A stretch of DNA of 44,708 nt from Gnetum montanum (GCA_015680685.1 MNCI01004927.1:974072-1018779), one strand, 5' to 3'; positions 22,464 to 34,068 are shown, counted from the stretch's first letter. Made by a program: numbers and translations. Notes: generated by a model not told the origin, from the letters alone.

Positions 22464-25400
22464 AGTGCCTATACACAATAGCCATAAAATAGGAGGGCAC
22501 CCAGTGGTTGATAGCTTATTCTAATAGTAGCTCAAAACTATGCATGGGACCAACTAAGAGCTTGACAAGTGCCTATGTTGAAGGCATGGATGAACTGGAG
22601 CAAGTTCATCACCAACTCTTCGATGATGAACCTGATGACACCAATTGAGGAGAGTTGAAGATCCTTGAAAGTCTTAAATAGGAGCCCCTTAAGCTAAAAC
22701 CTTTACTAGAAAAAATGGAATATGTCTTTCTAAACAAGGGGAAGTTAGTTATTATTAATGCCAACCTTTCTCATGTGCAAAAAAAGAAGATGTTGGAGGT
22801 GGTCAACAAATGGCCAACAACCTTTGCTTGATCATATCCTGAACTCACTAGAATTGATCCTAGGATATGCTAGCATCGCATCTACATAGATCCTTCTGTG
22901 AAGCCAAAGAGCTAGCTACAATGACGGTTAAACCCCAAACTTAAGCAGATTGTTAAGGAGAAGATTAAACAACTCCTTAAGGCAAGGTTCACCTATTCCA
23001 TTGTAGATAGCGAGTGGGTTAGCCTACTTGTCATAGTGCCATAGAAATGTGGCAAATGGAGGATCTGTATTAATTTCAGGCTGTTGAAGATGGACACTTA
23101 CAAAGATCATTTTCTATTGTCATTTTTGGATCAGGTGTTGGATACCATTTTTGAGCATTGCTACTATAGCTTTCTGGATGGTTATAGTGACTATAACCAA
23201 ATTCAAATTGCACTGAAGGATTAGGCCAAAACCATATTCACAAGTCCCTGAGGGACTTTCGCATATAGAAAGATGTCATTTGGCCTATGCAATGCCCCTG
23301 CCACATTCCAACACCTTGTCTTGAGCATCTTCTAATAGCAAATTGGTAGTAGGATGGAAGTCTTCAAGGATAAATTTTCCACCTATGGGGCTACATTTGA
23401 GCAAGCCCTAGAACATCTTAAGCAAGTGTTAAAAAGGGACAAACATTCGGCTCCACTAGGAGAAAAGCCATCTGATGGTCCAAGAAGGCATTGTTTTAGG
23501 GCACATAATATCTAAAAAAGGGATCAAGGTGGACCCTAAGAAAATAAGAATTATTTAAGGAATTACCAAACAGCTAGAAACAGTCAAAGATGCGAGGTCA
23601 TTCCTTGGACACATTGGCTACTATCAACAATTCATAGAGAATTTCTCTAAGATTGCTAAACCATTGATGGACCTGACAAAGAAGGATGCTCCATTTTCCT
23701 GAACTAAGAAATGCAAGAACATATTCTAGCACCTCAAGTAGAAGCTCATGAAAACGCCAATTCTACGAGCACCTTGTTGGTCCAAATCATTCCACATCAT
23801 GATGGATGCATCAAATTATGTCTTGGGAGCTATGCTCACATAGTTGGATGATCAAAAACATCCTTACTACATCCACTGCATGAGCTGAAGCATTGTGGGT
23901 GCATAGCTAAATTACACCACAATAAAAAAAGAATTAATGGCAGTGGTATTCACCTTAGAGAAATTTAGGCACCATGTGCTTGGGTACAAGGTGTTTGTGC
24001 ACACAGATCATAGTGCAATCCAGTTCTTGATGAACAAACCAACAATGAGCCCCCATGTCATACAGTGGCTTATGATCTTATAGGAATTTGGTCTCACGAT
24101 GGTAGATTAACAAAAAATTGAGAATGTGGTTGCTATCCACTTGTCTTGATTATGATGGGACAATAAAGAGGAGGAGAGTCTACTTTCTAATCAATTTCGT
24201 GATGAACTTCTCTTTGTTGAGGCTATAACTGAACAAATGCCCAATGAGCCTAACTAGTATAATGACATTTTCACCTATCTCCTCACTCAAGAGATGCCAT
24301 AAGAGTTGGACCACAGAAATAAACAACAATTTCTTCACCAGATGAAATGCTTCATAGAAATCAATAGACACTTTTAGAAGGTGTGCGTCAATGTTTTGAT
24401 TCATTGGTGTGTCCTTGCTGCTGATCAACTACACATTCTCTAAGATGCTCAAAAGGGTCTTTGTGGGGGCCGCTATGTTGGAAGACACACAACCATTAAG
24501 ATCCTAATGGCAATTGGCCAATACTTTTTAAAGATGCTCACCAATTCATTTGCTATTGTGAATGCTGCCAATGTGATGGTAAAATGACTACTTGTATGGA
24601 GAAACGTCAGTAGTGGATCCAACCACTGGAACCCTTCAACATATGGGACATTGACTTCATGGGTCCCATCACACCCATGTTAAATGGAAAGGCATACATC
24701 ATAGTCATTGTTGACTATTGTACAAAATGGGTAGAACCAACAATCATCACTAACTGTACATCTTCTACAATTGCTTGGTTTGTACAAAAAAATGTTGTAA
24801 ATAGGTTTGGTGTGCCACGTGCACTTATTTCTAATAATGGTACTCACTTTGCAAGCACTACCTTTCTAAAGCTCATGCAATGCTTGGGGGTAGAACATAA
24901 ATTAACAACTCCCTACCACCCCCAAGCCAATGGTCAAGTTGAGGTAACAAATAGGAAGATCACTAAGATCTTAATAAGAACAATTAGCAAATATAGGAGA
25001 GACTGGAGCACTAAACTTAACGATGCCCTTTAGGCCTACTGCTCAACTTGGAAACTTCCTATAGGCTATTCTCCCTATGAGTTGGTGTATAGAAAACTAT
25101 CAACTTTTCCTATTTAATCTGAGCTCCATATACTTTCAACGACTTGTGACCTTGATCTTGACTTAAGTCTAACATAAAAAGAAAGACTAATGAGCCTCAA
25201 CTTGCTAGATGAGAAGCAATTGGTATCACTATCATCTAAGAGTTGCATAAGGCATTCAACAAGTAATGTCATAATCTTAGAATAAGGAAAGTAAAATTTT
25301 GAGTAGAAGAAAAGGTCCTTTATTGAAACCCCACACATGTGCGACAAAGAACTAAGTTTTAAACATCATGGAAAGGGCCTTACATCATCTATGAAACCTT

Positions 25401-25560
25401 TCCTTTTGGGGCCATGTTAATATACAAACCTGAAAGCCCAAATAAGAAATTGCTGGTCAACATGCAACAAATTAAGCCTTTCCATGAGCCTAAAAAAGCT
25501 AGTGACTGCAACACCTCCTCGAATGGATAGGCATGCTCAATATTTTGGATCTCCTCCTTC
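22464..25560 (+). pseudogene. pol pseudogene B (protease remnant, RT, RNase H, integrase)
   Basis: It enters within protease (CLYTIAIK, homologous to pol A near 13416) and continues through TSAYVEGMDE into RT. RT keeps SFLDQVLD and FLDGYSDYNQI, but the catalytic VLMDDF has become VFKDKF, with the second Asp replaced by Lys (23372-23374). RNase H motifs (MDASNYVLGA, TDHSAIQFL) lie in shifted frames. Integrase has a clean stretch at 24659-25033. Its triad is Asp (24653-24655), Asn in place of Asp in ISNNGTHF (24833-24835), and Glu (24941-24943) in GQVEV. About 10 bases are missing near 24513 (AATGGCAATTGGCC) relative to copy A. The end reads CSIFWISSF. It is dead for both reverse transcription and integration. 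Confidence 0.9.
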
Positions 25561-27603
25561 CAACACGGTTGTTGTGAGGGAGATAGTCATTCATGCTAAT
25601 TAATCAAAGTGGCTCCTCAGTTTTTACACCTTTTTTGTCTTACACTTTTTTGTTTTACACCATTTTTTGTTTTATAACATCGTTAGTACATTTTTCTCTT
25701 TCTTACATATTTTACAATTTCTTCTATATTTTACTTTATTTGGCTTGAGTTTTTCTAATGTTTTTCTATTGTTTTGATTTATTTCCCTTTATTGGCATGA
25801 GGACTAAGTGCAACTATAGCTGCTATTGATAGTGGTTTGTACTTAATGTTATTTGATTGCTAATGTCTGGATTCTATCTTTGAATTTGGGTATTGATAGT
25901 TAAGACATGGTTTCCTTTTCATGAAATAAGTAGTGAGTCCACATCATCCACCCATCCACAAACTCTATGATGTTCCTTGTTTTGGAAATATGAGGTCCCT
26001 TCCTTAATGAAACTTTTAATGAACTTGTGACCTTGATAGTTTTCAAACTTGGGAAGGATTAAATGGATAGACAAGGATGTGGCTTCAAGGGGATTCAATG
26101 CTCTTTGTACTTGCCCACCCTCTTAAGTGCATGAGTATTTTCATGGATTTCTTATCATTCTGTTGTCGACCAATAACAAGAAGTTAAAGTCTTTGCTTGT
26201 TGTGGTTCCCATCCAAAAATCATAAAAATATAAAATCCCAAAAAAGAAAAAACAATTATGGGAATTCAAAACACATTCCTTAGACAAAATAATGGGCTAC
26301 AAGCACTAGTTATGGGACTAGAAAGACATGTTACCCATGCTTGAAGGTTCCCTCTAACTAAGGCCCTTTCTTACTTCCTACTTCTCTTTTCTTCTCTTTA
26401 AGGAATGATGATTGATCTATGGGAGCATTCTTGTGTCTTGAGAGGATGGACTAGTCCTAGAGTGTTGATGCGAAGTCATTGAAAGTGGTTGGTTTTGATC
26501 TGGACTAAGGATGGACTTTATCAGGTCATCTTAAGCATAAAATCCACAAGGGACTTCATGTGACCACGATGCCGAACTCCATTCCACCTTCTCTTTCATT
26601 GGCTACTGCTTCCCATAATTCACCTCATTGTTGGTTTTTCATGGTTTCGTTTGATGTCTTAGTTTGATGTGTTGAAATTCTTAGGTAGATTATTACAGGA
26701 TTTAGTCCTTAACTTTCCACAACAATTAATCACCATGGGATCCACCAACTCCTTGGTTTGAAGGCATGTAAGGGCATTAAAGGCATGTGCCTACTATGGG
26801 GAGGATCCACTTGCATACCTCTTGGTTGGGCTCATTAAGTTCCTTATCCTTAGGCATTTTTGTGATTAAATCCTTTGTGTGTCCCATTGGTTGCATCCAA
26901 TTGTGCACTCCTTTAATTCATTCTCCAACCTAAAAACTCCTTTTTGTGAATAATCTAGCCCTCTTCAAGCATTTCATCATGTTCATAGTTTTTCTGATTC
27001 ATTGAGGACCCCAAATTCATGCTTTAACTCTCTATATTTTTCATAATTTTCAATGTGGAAAATTTTGGTCACAAGCCCTGTTGATGAGATCCTGTCTATG
27101 GAGTCAACCGTGTCGATGAGATCCTATTGACAAGATCCCATCAATGCGGTACAAAACCTCTATATATATGCAGCCACACTTACCAATTTTTTCACATTTG
27201 CTCACAAATTAGAGGGAGTTTTTACATTTTTAAGAGCCCAAAACCTTCCAAAGCCCATAACTTTCACACTGTTTGTCTAATTTACTTTGTTTTTCAATCC
27301 TGCAACTACTAGAGGTAAGCTTTATGTCATGGGAGCCTCAAACCTTAGGTTTTTAACAAAAAAAATTTCGAAATTTTTCTAACTTCCGCAAAGGTTTAAC
27401 TAGTAAACTAACATTAAAATCACCAATTTAAGCATGTTAAACCCTTCCAATAAACTTTGGTAGCCATATTAATCAAATAATATTAAAATAATCAATCCAC
27501 CATGATCACAACTTAGCCAAGTATAACTAACCAAAGAGATAAGGTACCTAAATGATATAAGTTACACATCACACCCTAATCCTTGATTCTATTGTGATCA
27601 TAG
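25561..27603 (+). other. Spacer between pol B and ORF3 B
   Basis: Homologous to spacer A and the copy M spacer over its full length of about 2 kb. It begins with the T-rich TTTTACACC / TTTTGTTTTA tract and has no ORF of note. It carries a motif array and TATA near 27070-27170, then a leader of about 430 bases. The sequence around AACTTCCGCAAAGGTTTAACTAGTAAAC is shared closely with copy A. Confidence 0.65.
27070..27170 (+). promoter_or_regulatory. Candidate internal promoter for ORF3 B
   Basis: An array of GTTGATGAGATCC, GTCGATGAGATCC, ATTGACAAGATCCC and ATCAATG words is followed by TATATATA at 27161-27168. Layout and spacing to ORF3 match copy A. The words are the same type as in the U3 of LTR4 (ATTGACGAGATGCC, AATGAGATCCC). 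Activity is inferred. Confidence 0.5.
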
Positions 27604-30432
27604 ATGGCACCAAAAGGAAAGCACAAACTAGAAATGGGACCATTCCAACCAAAGGACAAGTGGCCAAGAACAACCCTAGGAGCAGGTATCGGAAACCCAT
27701 GCAATGGGACCTCTTTGAGAGGAGCTTGAAGTGTAGTCTATTAGACAAATTCCCAAAGTAGTCACAACTAAACAATTCCACTGAGATAAGGCACTTGGGC
27801 CAAGACCGAACCTTGAGGTCACTTTGACAAAGGCTTGCCTCAAGCAAATTGTATTTAAGGAGGTTCAAAAATCTATACTTCAAGATCTAAACTTTGGACC
27901 CTTCTTGGAATTTACCCCTCTAGAAGTTAAAACCCAATTGCAAACCTCCCCCATGTGGCCCACCATCCCTTCCAGTAAAGAGTGGTACATGGGAGAGACC
28001 TATTTATTTTGGAACAATAGGCAAGCTGATGCCATGGTCAAAATCAAGGACATAACTATGTCCTACTCAGTGAAAGTAATCTTTCAGGCCCTTGGGTTGC
28101 CTAAAACTGAGGTAACTCTAGTTGAACTTTCGATGCAAGTAGAGATAAGCCTCGAGAAAGAATGGACACAATGATGCTATAGAGTGGACCACAAGGAGTA
28201 TGGTGCGCTCATGATGGTTGAATGTGCTTATTTCAAAATTGAAGACTTTCACCTCAATCCAGTAGTGAGGCCCAACAAAGGCATAGCCTTCTCCACCCAT
28301 GTGTGTGCCTCTGTAAGTGGAAAATTCTTCATCAACCTTCCATAGTTAATCTATTTGGAAATAGAAAAATGCTTCAAAGAAAACAAATGTGAAAGGAAAG
28401 CACTCCCTTTCCCATGCATTATTAAAAAATTGTGCAGAAGGGGAGGCATAGCTTGCCACACCAATGATGTAGTTCGCCATGATCCAACCACTTTTTGGAT
28501 AAAGATGATGAAAGATAAAGTACCTACGAGAGTGATTTAGGAAAAGAAGCAATAACCACCATCCACTCATGAAACAACACCAGAGTCCCATGCTACCATT
28601 GAGTGCATATACAAACTTTGTGAGCAACTTTTGTGGTAGCAGTAAGCAGGAACAAGTGGTGGTGATCCATCTATGTACCGACTAGCCATGAGCCACCTCA
28701 ATGAAGTGGCTTAAACCATACGTTAGATGGAAGGTGGGGCACCAATATTTTCTACCAAACAAATGTAGGTGCCCACGAGGTCGAGTCTAAGTTCTTGAGG
28801 GGTAACGATGCCCCTCTTGCAATAGCAGCAATTCCCAAAAATCTCTGGAAATGTTGTTACCTTTTTTATGCATTTGAAGAAGGGTGATGGGACAACTGTT
28901 TTAGTGATGTAGCACCAAGGATAGGAGATGGTGGCCGAAGTGGTTGCTGACAAAGTGGCTAAAGCACTCAATGCGCCTACGACATCTATATCAGACATTT
29001 TTGCACTTAGAGATGTGCAAACATCCACAAGTACTATTAGTAAAAGATTAAGTGTAGCCTAGCATGAGGAATTGTTGGATCAATTTGTGGAAATTAGGTA
29101 GTTAATTCCAAATATCTTTAACCTTCCAGATACCATCACTACTACCTAGTCAAAGTTGCTTGAGGTAAGGGGCAAGTGCATCATCATGGAGGGACAACTT
29201 GAAATAGCCAGAGCAAAAAACCAATGCTTGGTTGCGAAAGTTGTAGAACTAAGAGCTCACCTCATTGATCCTATGGTACTCAACTAAGCAATTACATTGG
29301 ATGAAGCTTTCTAATAGCTTCAAGCCAAACTCAAAGAGGTTGAGTACACTAAGGAGTTAATGGTCTTTGACTAGTCCTTAGCTACTGTCATAGTGTACAA
29401 CATTCAGAAGGACTTGGTTCAGACTCATTAAGAGAATGAAGCTCTAACTGCTAAAAACAATCACATGTGAAATGTTGATGCACAAAAATAATAAATGTTA
29501 GAATCCATCCATCAATAGCAAGAGCAGCTTATTAGGGTAAACACTGAACTAAGGAGGTTGGTAGCAGAAAATAGAAATCTCTTGATGGAGAAGGTTTATG
29601 CCTTGTGCCAGAAATTTGTAATAGAAATTACCACTTAAAAGAATAAGGCCCTCAAATTTGAAAGGGTTAAGAACCATTACAGGGACCAAGTTGGCTTGTA
29701 AAAAGAAATTAATGAAAAACACATTTAACTAGCAAAGGCAAAGGTGAATGAGGCCCTCTAACAACTCAAAGAAGGAGGCGATGTATGGCAGCCTATCTTT
29801 GTTGCATTGAATGAATATAACAAAGCACAAATTCACACGAAGGAGCTATAGATCAAGAAAATGACTAAATACATGGAGCTCTCCAACCTCCAATGTGCAA
29901 ACCTAGTGGTGCTGACTACCAAAAGGTTGCGATTAGAGTTGGAGAAGCAAGTGGCCAACTCATATTTCTTGTATGAGGTAGAGTGCAAGCACCATAAGGA
30001 GACCAAGCAAAAGCTTGAGACAACAAACATGAAACTTGAGGTTCTCAAGGTGAAGTTCACTGATCAGAGATCAATAGTAAAGAACCTGGCCAAGAGAATA
30101 ACTACCAGGAGCTATGGAATGCACTCAGGGTGTTTGACATTGAACACAAATAGTTCGATGTCTGGTTTGTCAACGTGAAGGAGCTATTCCTAACAATGCC
30201 TTGTCCATGGGATATTCCCATTTCGGCCCACATTGATGAAGCAACATGAACTGTAAGTAATTCCCATAGTAAGGAGGAGAAGATGAAGGCATTATTGGAT
30301 GCTTTCTATATTTCGCCAAAAGTTGCAATTGTAGCAAGACAACCACAACCTCTGCCTCAATAACCATGTGCTCCTGAAGTAGGAGAAGGTTCTTCAAGAT
30401 CTCAGGAGCCTTCACTGCCTGGGACCATCTAA
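27604..30432 (+). pseudogene. ORF3 of the gypsy-like element, copy B (coiled-coil protein, degraded)
   Basis: This is the best-preserved ORF3. The start is the ATG of MAPKGKHKLEMG and the stop is TAA after LPGTI, giving 2829 bases (942 codons). A frameshift lies between about 27680 and 27824. A clean 116-codon run (27824-28174) holds WYMGETYLFWNNRQ and FQALGLPKTEVTL. Next come LNPVVRPNKGIAF and ALPFPCIIKKLCRRGG. From about 28930 there is a long coiled-coil-like region: LEIARAKNQCLVAKVVELR, ELRRLVAENRNLLMEK, and a clean segment at 29861-30100 with LRLELEKQVANSYF and KLETTNMKLEVLKVKF. The tail has LFLTMPCPWD. Stops fall repeatedly at Gln positions. Candidate roles are a structural, Gag-like or RNA-binding accessory factor; nothing in the sequence decides. 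Confidence 0.75.
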
Positions 30433-30673
30433 TTTTCTTCCTCATCTTCAAGCTGTCAGAGGAGTTGTGATTGTCAGTTTTGTTGTTGTATTCAATTTTG
30501 TTGTCCTAAACACCAATTTTTATAATGGTTATAAATTCATACACTTGTGCACTGAGTTTTTGTTGTGTCAGTTTGTGTGTCTGTAGTTAGTCAATAATCC
30601 CATACCTTTCCAAAATTTTATAAGAACTTGTTCCTCCTTTTTTGTTCACTCAAGGACAAGTTTTCATTCAATC

Positions 30674-30684
30674 AAGGGGGGGTA
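30674..30684 (+). promoter_or_regulatory. Polypurine tract before LTR4
   Basis: AAGGGGGGGTA directly precedes the LTR start TGATGAAGCATG, the expected plus-strand priming site. Confidence 0.7.
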
Positions 30685-31563
30685 TGATGAAGCATGCATT
30701 GTTGGGCTGCATTGACGAGATGCCATCAACACGACCCTATCGATAGGATCAATGAGATCCCATCGACATAAGGTTTGCCCCATTGATGAGTACATGTCGA
30801 CATGGCACCCTATCATTGCCTATAAATGTGCGCCTACCCACTGCATTTATGGCAATCTTTCCATTACTTGGAGCAAAGCTCTTGCAATTTGTTTTCTCTA
30901 GATTTAGAATGTTTTTTGAGTGCCCACAATAATAGTCAAAGAACTATACAGATCTTTATTCGAGCATTGGTGTACCTGAGCACCTCAATGTGAACGACAA
31001 TAAAGATAAGCTTTTTTGATCAAACCTTATAGCACATGGAATAGATTAATGTTTCCTTTATGCATTTATTATTCCTGCACTTTATTTTAATGAATTTTAA
31101 TTAAGTAATTAATATCAATTAAATAACACACATAAGTATGACCACTTTGAGCATATGTTAATGCTTGGTAATCCCAATAACACTTAATGCTTGGTAACCC
31201 AATGGCATTGCAATCTGCTTAAGATGTGTACGGAAAGTGAGAACGAATGCTTATGTTCGGATTAGTTAAGTATTAGATAGTTATTAGATTAGTTAGATTA
31301 ATTAAACATTTATTACTCTATTTTCAACACTTAAGCGACTAAATGATAAAAAGATAAAATGATAAAAATCATACGCCTCATTTACACTTAACCATACACT
31401 TGCACGTCACATGTGGAACTAAGAAGACAATGATCAAGATTATCAGATTCACTTCGTAGACCCAGTGTACTGAGAGAGCTAAAGTCTACAGAATTTGACT
31501 GGATCACTTAGTGAACACTAGTGATTCATATGGTTGGGCATAGGGTATACTCGTTACTCATCA
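30685..31563 (+). repeat. LTR4 (3' LTR of unit B)
   Basis: This LTR is 879 bp, starting TGATGAAGCATG and ending CTCATCA. The U3 array includes ATTGACGAGATGCC, CTATCGATAGGATC, AATGAGATCCCATCGA and GTCGACATGG. TATAAAT is at 30821-30827. Sequence beyond the end (GCAGCCATGTCCC) is unrelated to the element interior, so this is the true right boundary. GCAGC would be the target-site duplication, but I find no partner at the left. Confidence 0.85.
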
Positions 31564-33400
31564 GCAGCCATGTCCCATAGTTGACATAGCACTTTGGAAA
31601 CATTTAATGTGGCAAGGTCACCTAACACAACTTTCCAATGTGTGACACTACCATATGTGGCCATGGGTCCACACATGACATGCCCTTCTAAAGAGGGACA
31701 AGATGTGGATCCTAGTTTCTAGGTGAAACATTGCCATGGTGTCTCTTGTACCAAAGGGTGAGGTGGCATTGTAGGTGCCACCTAAGATGAAGGTAGAAAT
31801 GCCATCATAGGGTGCCCACACACATAATAACATAAGCTAACCCAATAATAAGGTGCTAGCCTAGTGCTAAGAGTAAGACTCTTGATTTGAAAGCTCCAAA
31901 TCATGGGTTCAATTTTGGTGGACAATGCTAAGTTATAAATTTCTAATTAGATTATATACCTTGGGTTGTACCTATATTATAATTATTTTAGGGTTCCAAC
32001 ACCCCTCTCCAATACAGGCTAATGCAACCACCATAGTGCACACCATAAGCTATATCCACATGAATGATGAACATGCATAGGCTAACCTAACCAATACCAT
32101 TGCATGACAAAAACCATAGGCTAGCATACGTCCATGACCACAAAAGACCAAGCTAGAAGACCAACATGCAATAGGATGAGGTAATACATGCTGAAAAATA
32201 CATACATTAGACTTGTTGAAGTGTACACCCAAGCACTAGCCCTTGTCCATGGTACCTATTAACTTATTCAACTTAGTACAGAGGTATAAAATACATAAAT
32301 TGCATAATAACATAAATGCATGATCATAATATAGTCACTCAAGCATATAAAGCATCACATCAACCCATTTGGCTAGAGGATCCAAATAGATCAATTTATG
32401 AGACAATGCATAAAGATCTCAAGTCCAAGATAAAACATCCTAACTCAAGGTGTATGGAATTATGAGGTGTCACACTTTGTTAATTTGTAGCATATGTCTA
32501 TAGTCTCTCTTGTGCATATTTTGAAAGAAATCTTAATTGTTACCCAATAGAAGGGGTGGTTCTATGAGGAAATAATTTGGCTCAAAAAGTGAAAAAATGA
32601 TGTAGAGATTCTACATTGTGATATAAAATAGCTTCGTAAGAATATCATAAACAAGACACTTTTGTACATCTAGGATAATTGAATGGGAAAGAAACATTTC
32701 TATTTAAGTATTTAGCGTTAGAGGAGGCATTAACAAAAAAGCAACTTATTTGTTTGCCACTATATCCCATTACCTATATATATCAAATTACATGAGCAAG
32801 TTTGGGCTCTCAGAATTTTAGAATTGAAACAAGTAGCTGAATCAAAATTCTATTAAAAGAAAAAACATGTTGATCATGTAATCAAAAAGTAGTTGAAAAT
32901 GAGCATACATATTATTGTCATGTCTTATTTTATAGCAAAGTCACCCGTTTCAAAGAAAGTTACCACAAATTGCAAATTACAACCAATAATTTAACCGATG
33001 TAAAGAAACTTGTTACCATTATTGACGACCTGTTTATACGTATCCTATGTACGTTTCCTCTTAAAACCGTTTTCGTTTCAATATCTCACTAAGCAGAAAG
33101 ACACATTTAATGGGATGTCCGGTTGTTTGGAAAGCTATGAGATGGATGCCTGGCCTGCAGATGGATTCCTGTTTGAACAGCAGTTGGGCTGGGTACCGGG
33201 TAGGTGCATAAAACCTGTTTCTGTAGAGTTCTGGGCGCTACGCGGGCAGTATTTTCATTCCCTCTTCCAGGGTTCATGATTTGTCGAACTGAATCCGAAA
33301 AGAAAAACAGCAATTCTTGTGGAAACTTCTGAATCCGTGACAGAAACTGAAAATGATCGCGAAATCGCGATGGCTACGTCACGTTTAATTGGAATGCAAT
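31564..33400. other. Intergenic DNA upstream of the LOX gene
   Basis: Apart from one SINE (separate entry), this is A+T-rich DNA with stops in all frames. The part after 33000 is richer in G+C and includes an open stretch (33118-33279) without a family I recognise; I do not call it a gene. A C-GTCA/ACGT element (TACGTCACGT, 33375-33384) resembles TGACG-type sites and may belong to the promoter. Confidence 0.5.
31851..32010 (+). mobile_element. tRNA-derived SINE (copy 1)
   Basis: A tRNA-like head carries an A box TAGCCTAGTGCTAAGAG (31857-31873) and a B box GGGTTCAATTT (31905-31915) at tRNA-like spacing. A body follows with AGTTATAAATTTCTAA and TTGGGTTGTACCTATA, then a tail GGGTTCCAACACCC. The body and tail recur at 40811-40965 and, more diverged, at 35557-35712 and 43145-43265. 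Confidence 0.7.
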
Positions 33401-33439
33401 GCATGTATCTTTAAATAGTGTATGTTTTGTGTATATATA

Positions 33440-33660
33440 GTAGCGGACAGAGAAAATGGAATATCTATCCTGCTGCTTTTTCTCTGACGCACCTATAGCG
33501 GCGGAGAAAGGAGGAATATACATAGTAGCGGACAGAGAAAGGCAAGGGAATATATGCAGCGGACAGAGAAAATGGAATACCGTTCTTGGATCTTTCTATC
33601 CTGCTTTTTCTCTTACGCACCTATATATGATAGCGGCGGAGAAAGGCAAGGGAACACCGC
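33440..33660 (+). repeat. Imperfect direct duplication in the LOX upstream region
   Basis: AGCGGACAGAGAAAATGGAA occurs at about 33443 and 33559. CTATCCTGCT...TTTTTCTCT.ACGCACCTATA occurs at about 33466 and 33596. AGCGGCGGAGAAAGG occurs near 33498 and 33632, with another AGCGGACAGAGAAAGGCAAG at 33527. The period is about 115-135 bases. The block sits 530-750 bases upstream of the LOX start codon. Confidence 0.75.
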
Positions 33661-33848
33661 TACAACTTTCAATTGGCTTTTATTCTACAATTGAAGAAAG
33701 CTTTCACATAAGAGGAGACACTGTTGGCAAAATCTAGGACCTTCGAGGAAATGGACGACTGTAAAAACTAGCATCTCCGTAGCAAGCAGGTGGCAAAATG
33801 ACGACCTTTGCAGCAGTCCTGGTCAATTCATCAAGGAAGGAGAATTAT

Positions 33849-33854
33849 CACGTG
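33849..33854 (+). promoter_or_regulatory. G-box CACGTG (distal)
   Basis: Perfect palindromic G-box about 335 bases before the LOX ATG. In plants bHLH factors such as MYC2 bind G-boxes in jasmonate-responsive genes, and LOX genes often belong to that set. Regulation is inferred from the motif only. Confidence 0.5.
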
Positions 33855-34003
33855 CTGCTGCTCTTCTGTGGGGCAGCATGCATCGGTGAAGTAACAGCAC
33901 GGCTATCGGCAAACCTCATATTTCATGATACATGACGGATGCGATGACCAGTCCAGGACTGGACCCCTGAAGTGAAATTTCACTGGTTATTCGTACTCAT
34001 TTT

Positions 34004-34009
34004 CACGTG
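34004..34009 (+). promoter_or_regulatory. G-box CACGTG (proximal)
   Basis: Second perfect G-box, 65 bases before the TATA box. Two G-boxes within 160 bases of a LOX core promoter fit jasmonate or wound control, but this is untested. Confidence 0.55.
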
Positions 34010-34068
34010 CTTGGTCTTCGAGGCTTTCGAATGTCTGCGGATAGCTTCAACTTTCCAAGAACAATGAC

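Larger units (their letters stand above)
7082..31563 (+). mobile_element. Head-to-tail compound of related Ty3/gypsy elements sharing LTRs
   Basis: Order: LTR fragment, LTR1-PBS-gag1, partial LTR2-PBS-gag2-pol A-spacer-ORF3 A, LTR3, pol B-spacer-ORF3 B, LTR4. Neighbouring units share a single LTR, as expected from unequal recombination between LTRs or from nested insertions followed by deletions. No unit is complete: the gag1 unit has no pol, gag2 lacks its core, and the pol B unit lacks PBS, gag and most of protease. The PBS resembles tRNA-Asp, integrase lacks a chromodomain, and there is an extra ORF 3' of pol, all of which suggest the Athila/Tat branch. I found no matching target-site duplication: the bases before LTR1 and the GCAGC after LTR4 differ. 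Confidence 0.8.

Noticed and set aside
18525-30432. Recoded stops: TAA/TAG at Gln positions, as in ciliate-type codes or readthrough
   Set aside because: TGA also appears at expected Arg and Trp codons, frameshifts are common, and sister copies keep CAG/CAA. Cytosine deamination explains this better.
33010-33279. Open frame of 89 codons in GC-richer DNA upstream of LOX
   Set aside because: No recognisable domain, the opposite strand is also open, and it has no promoter or splice context.
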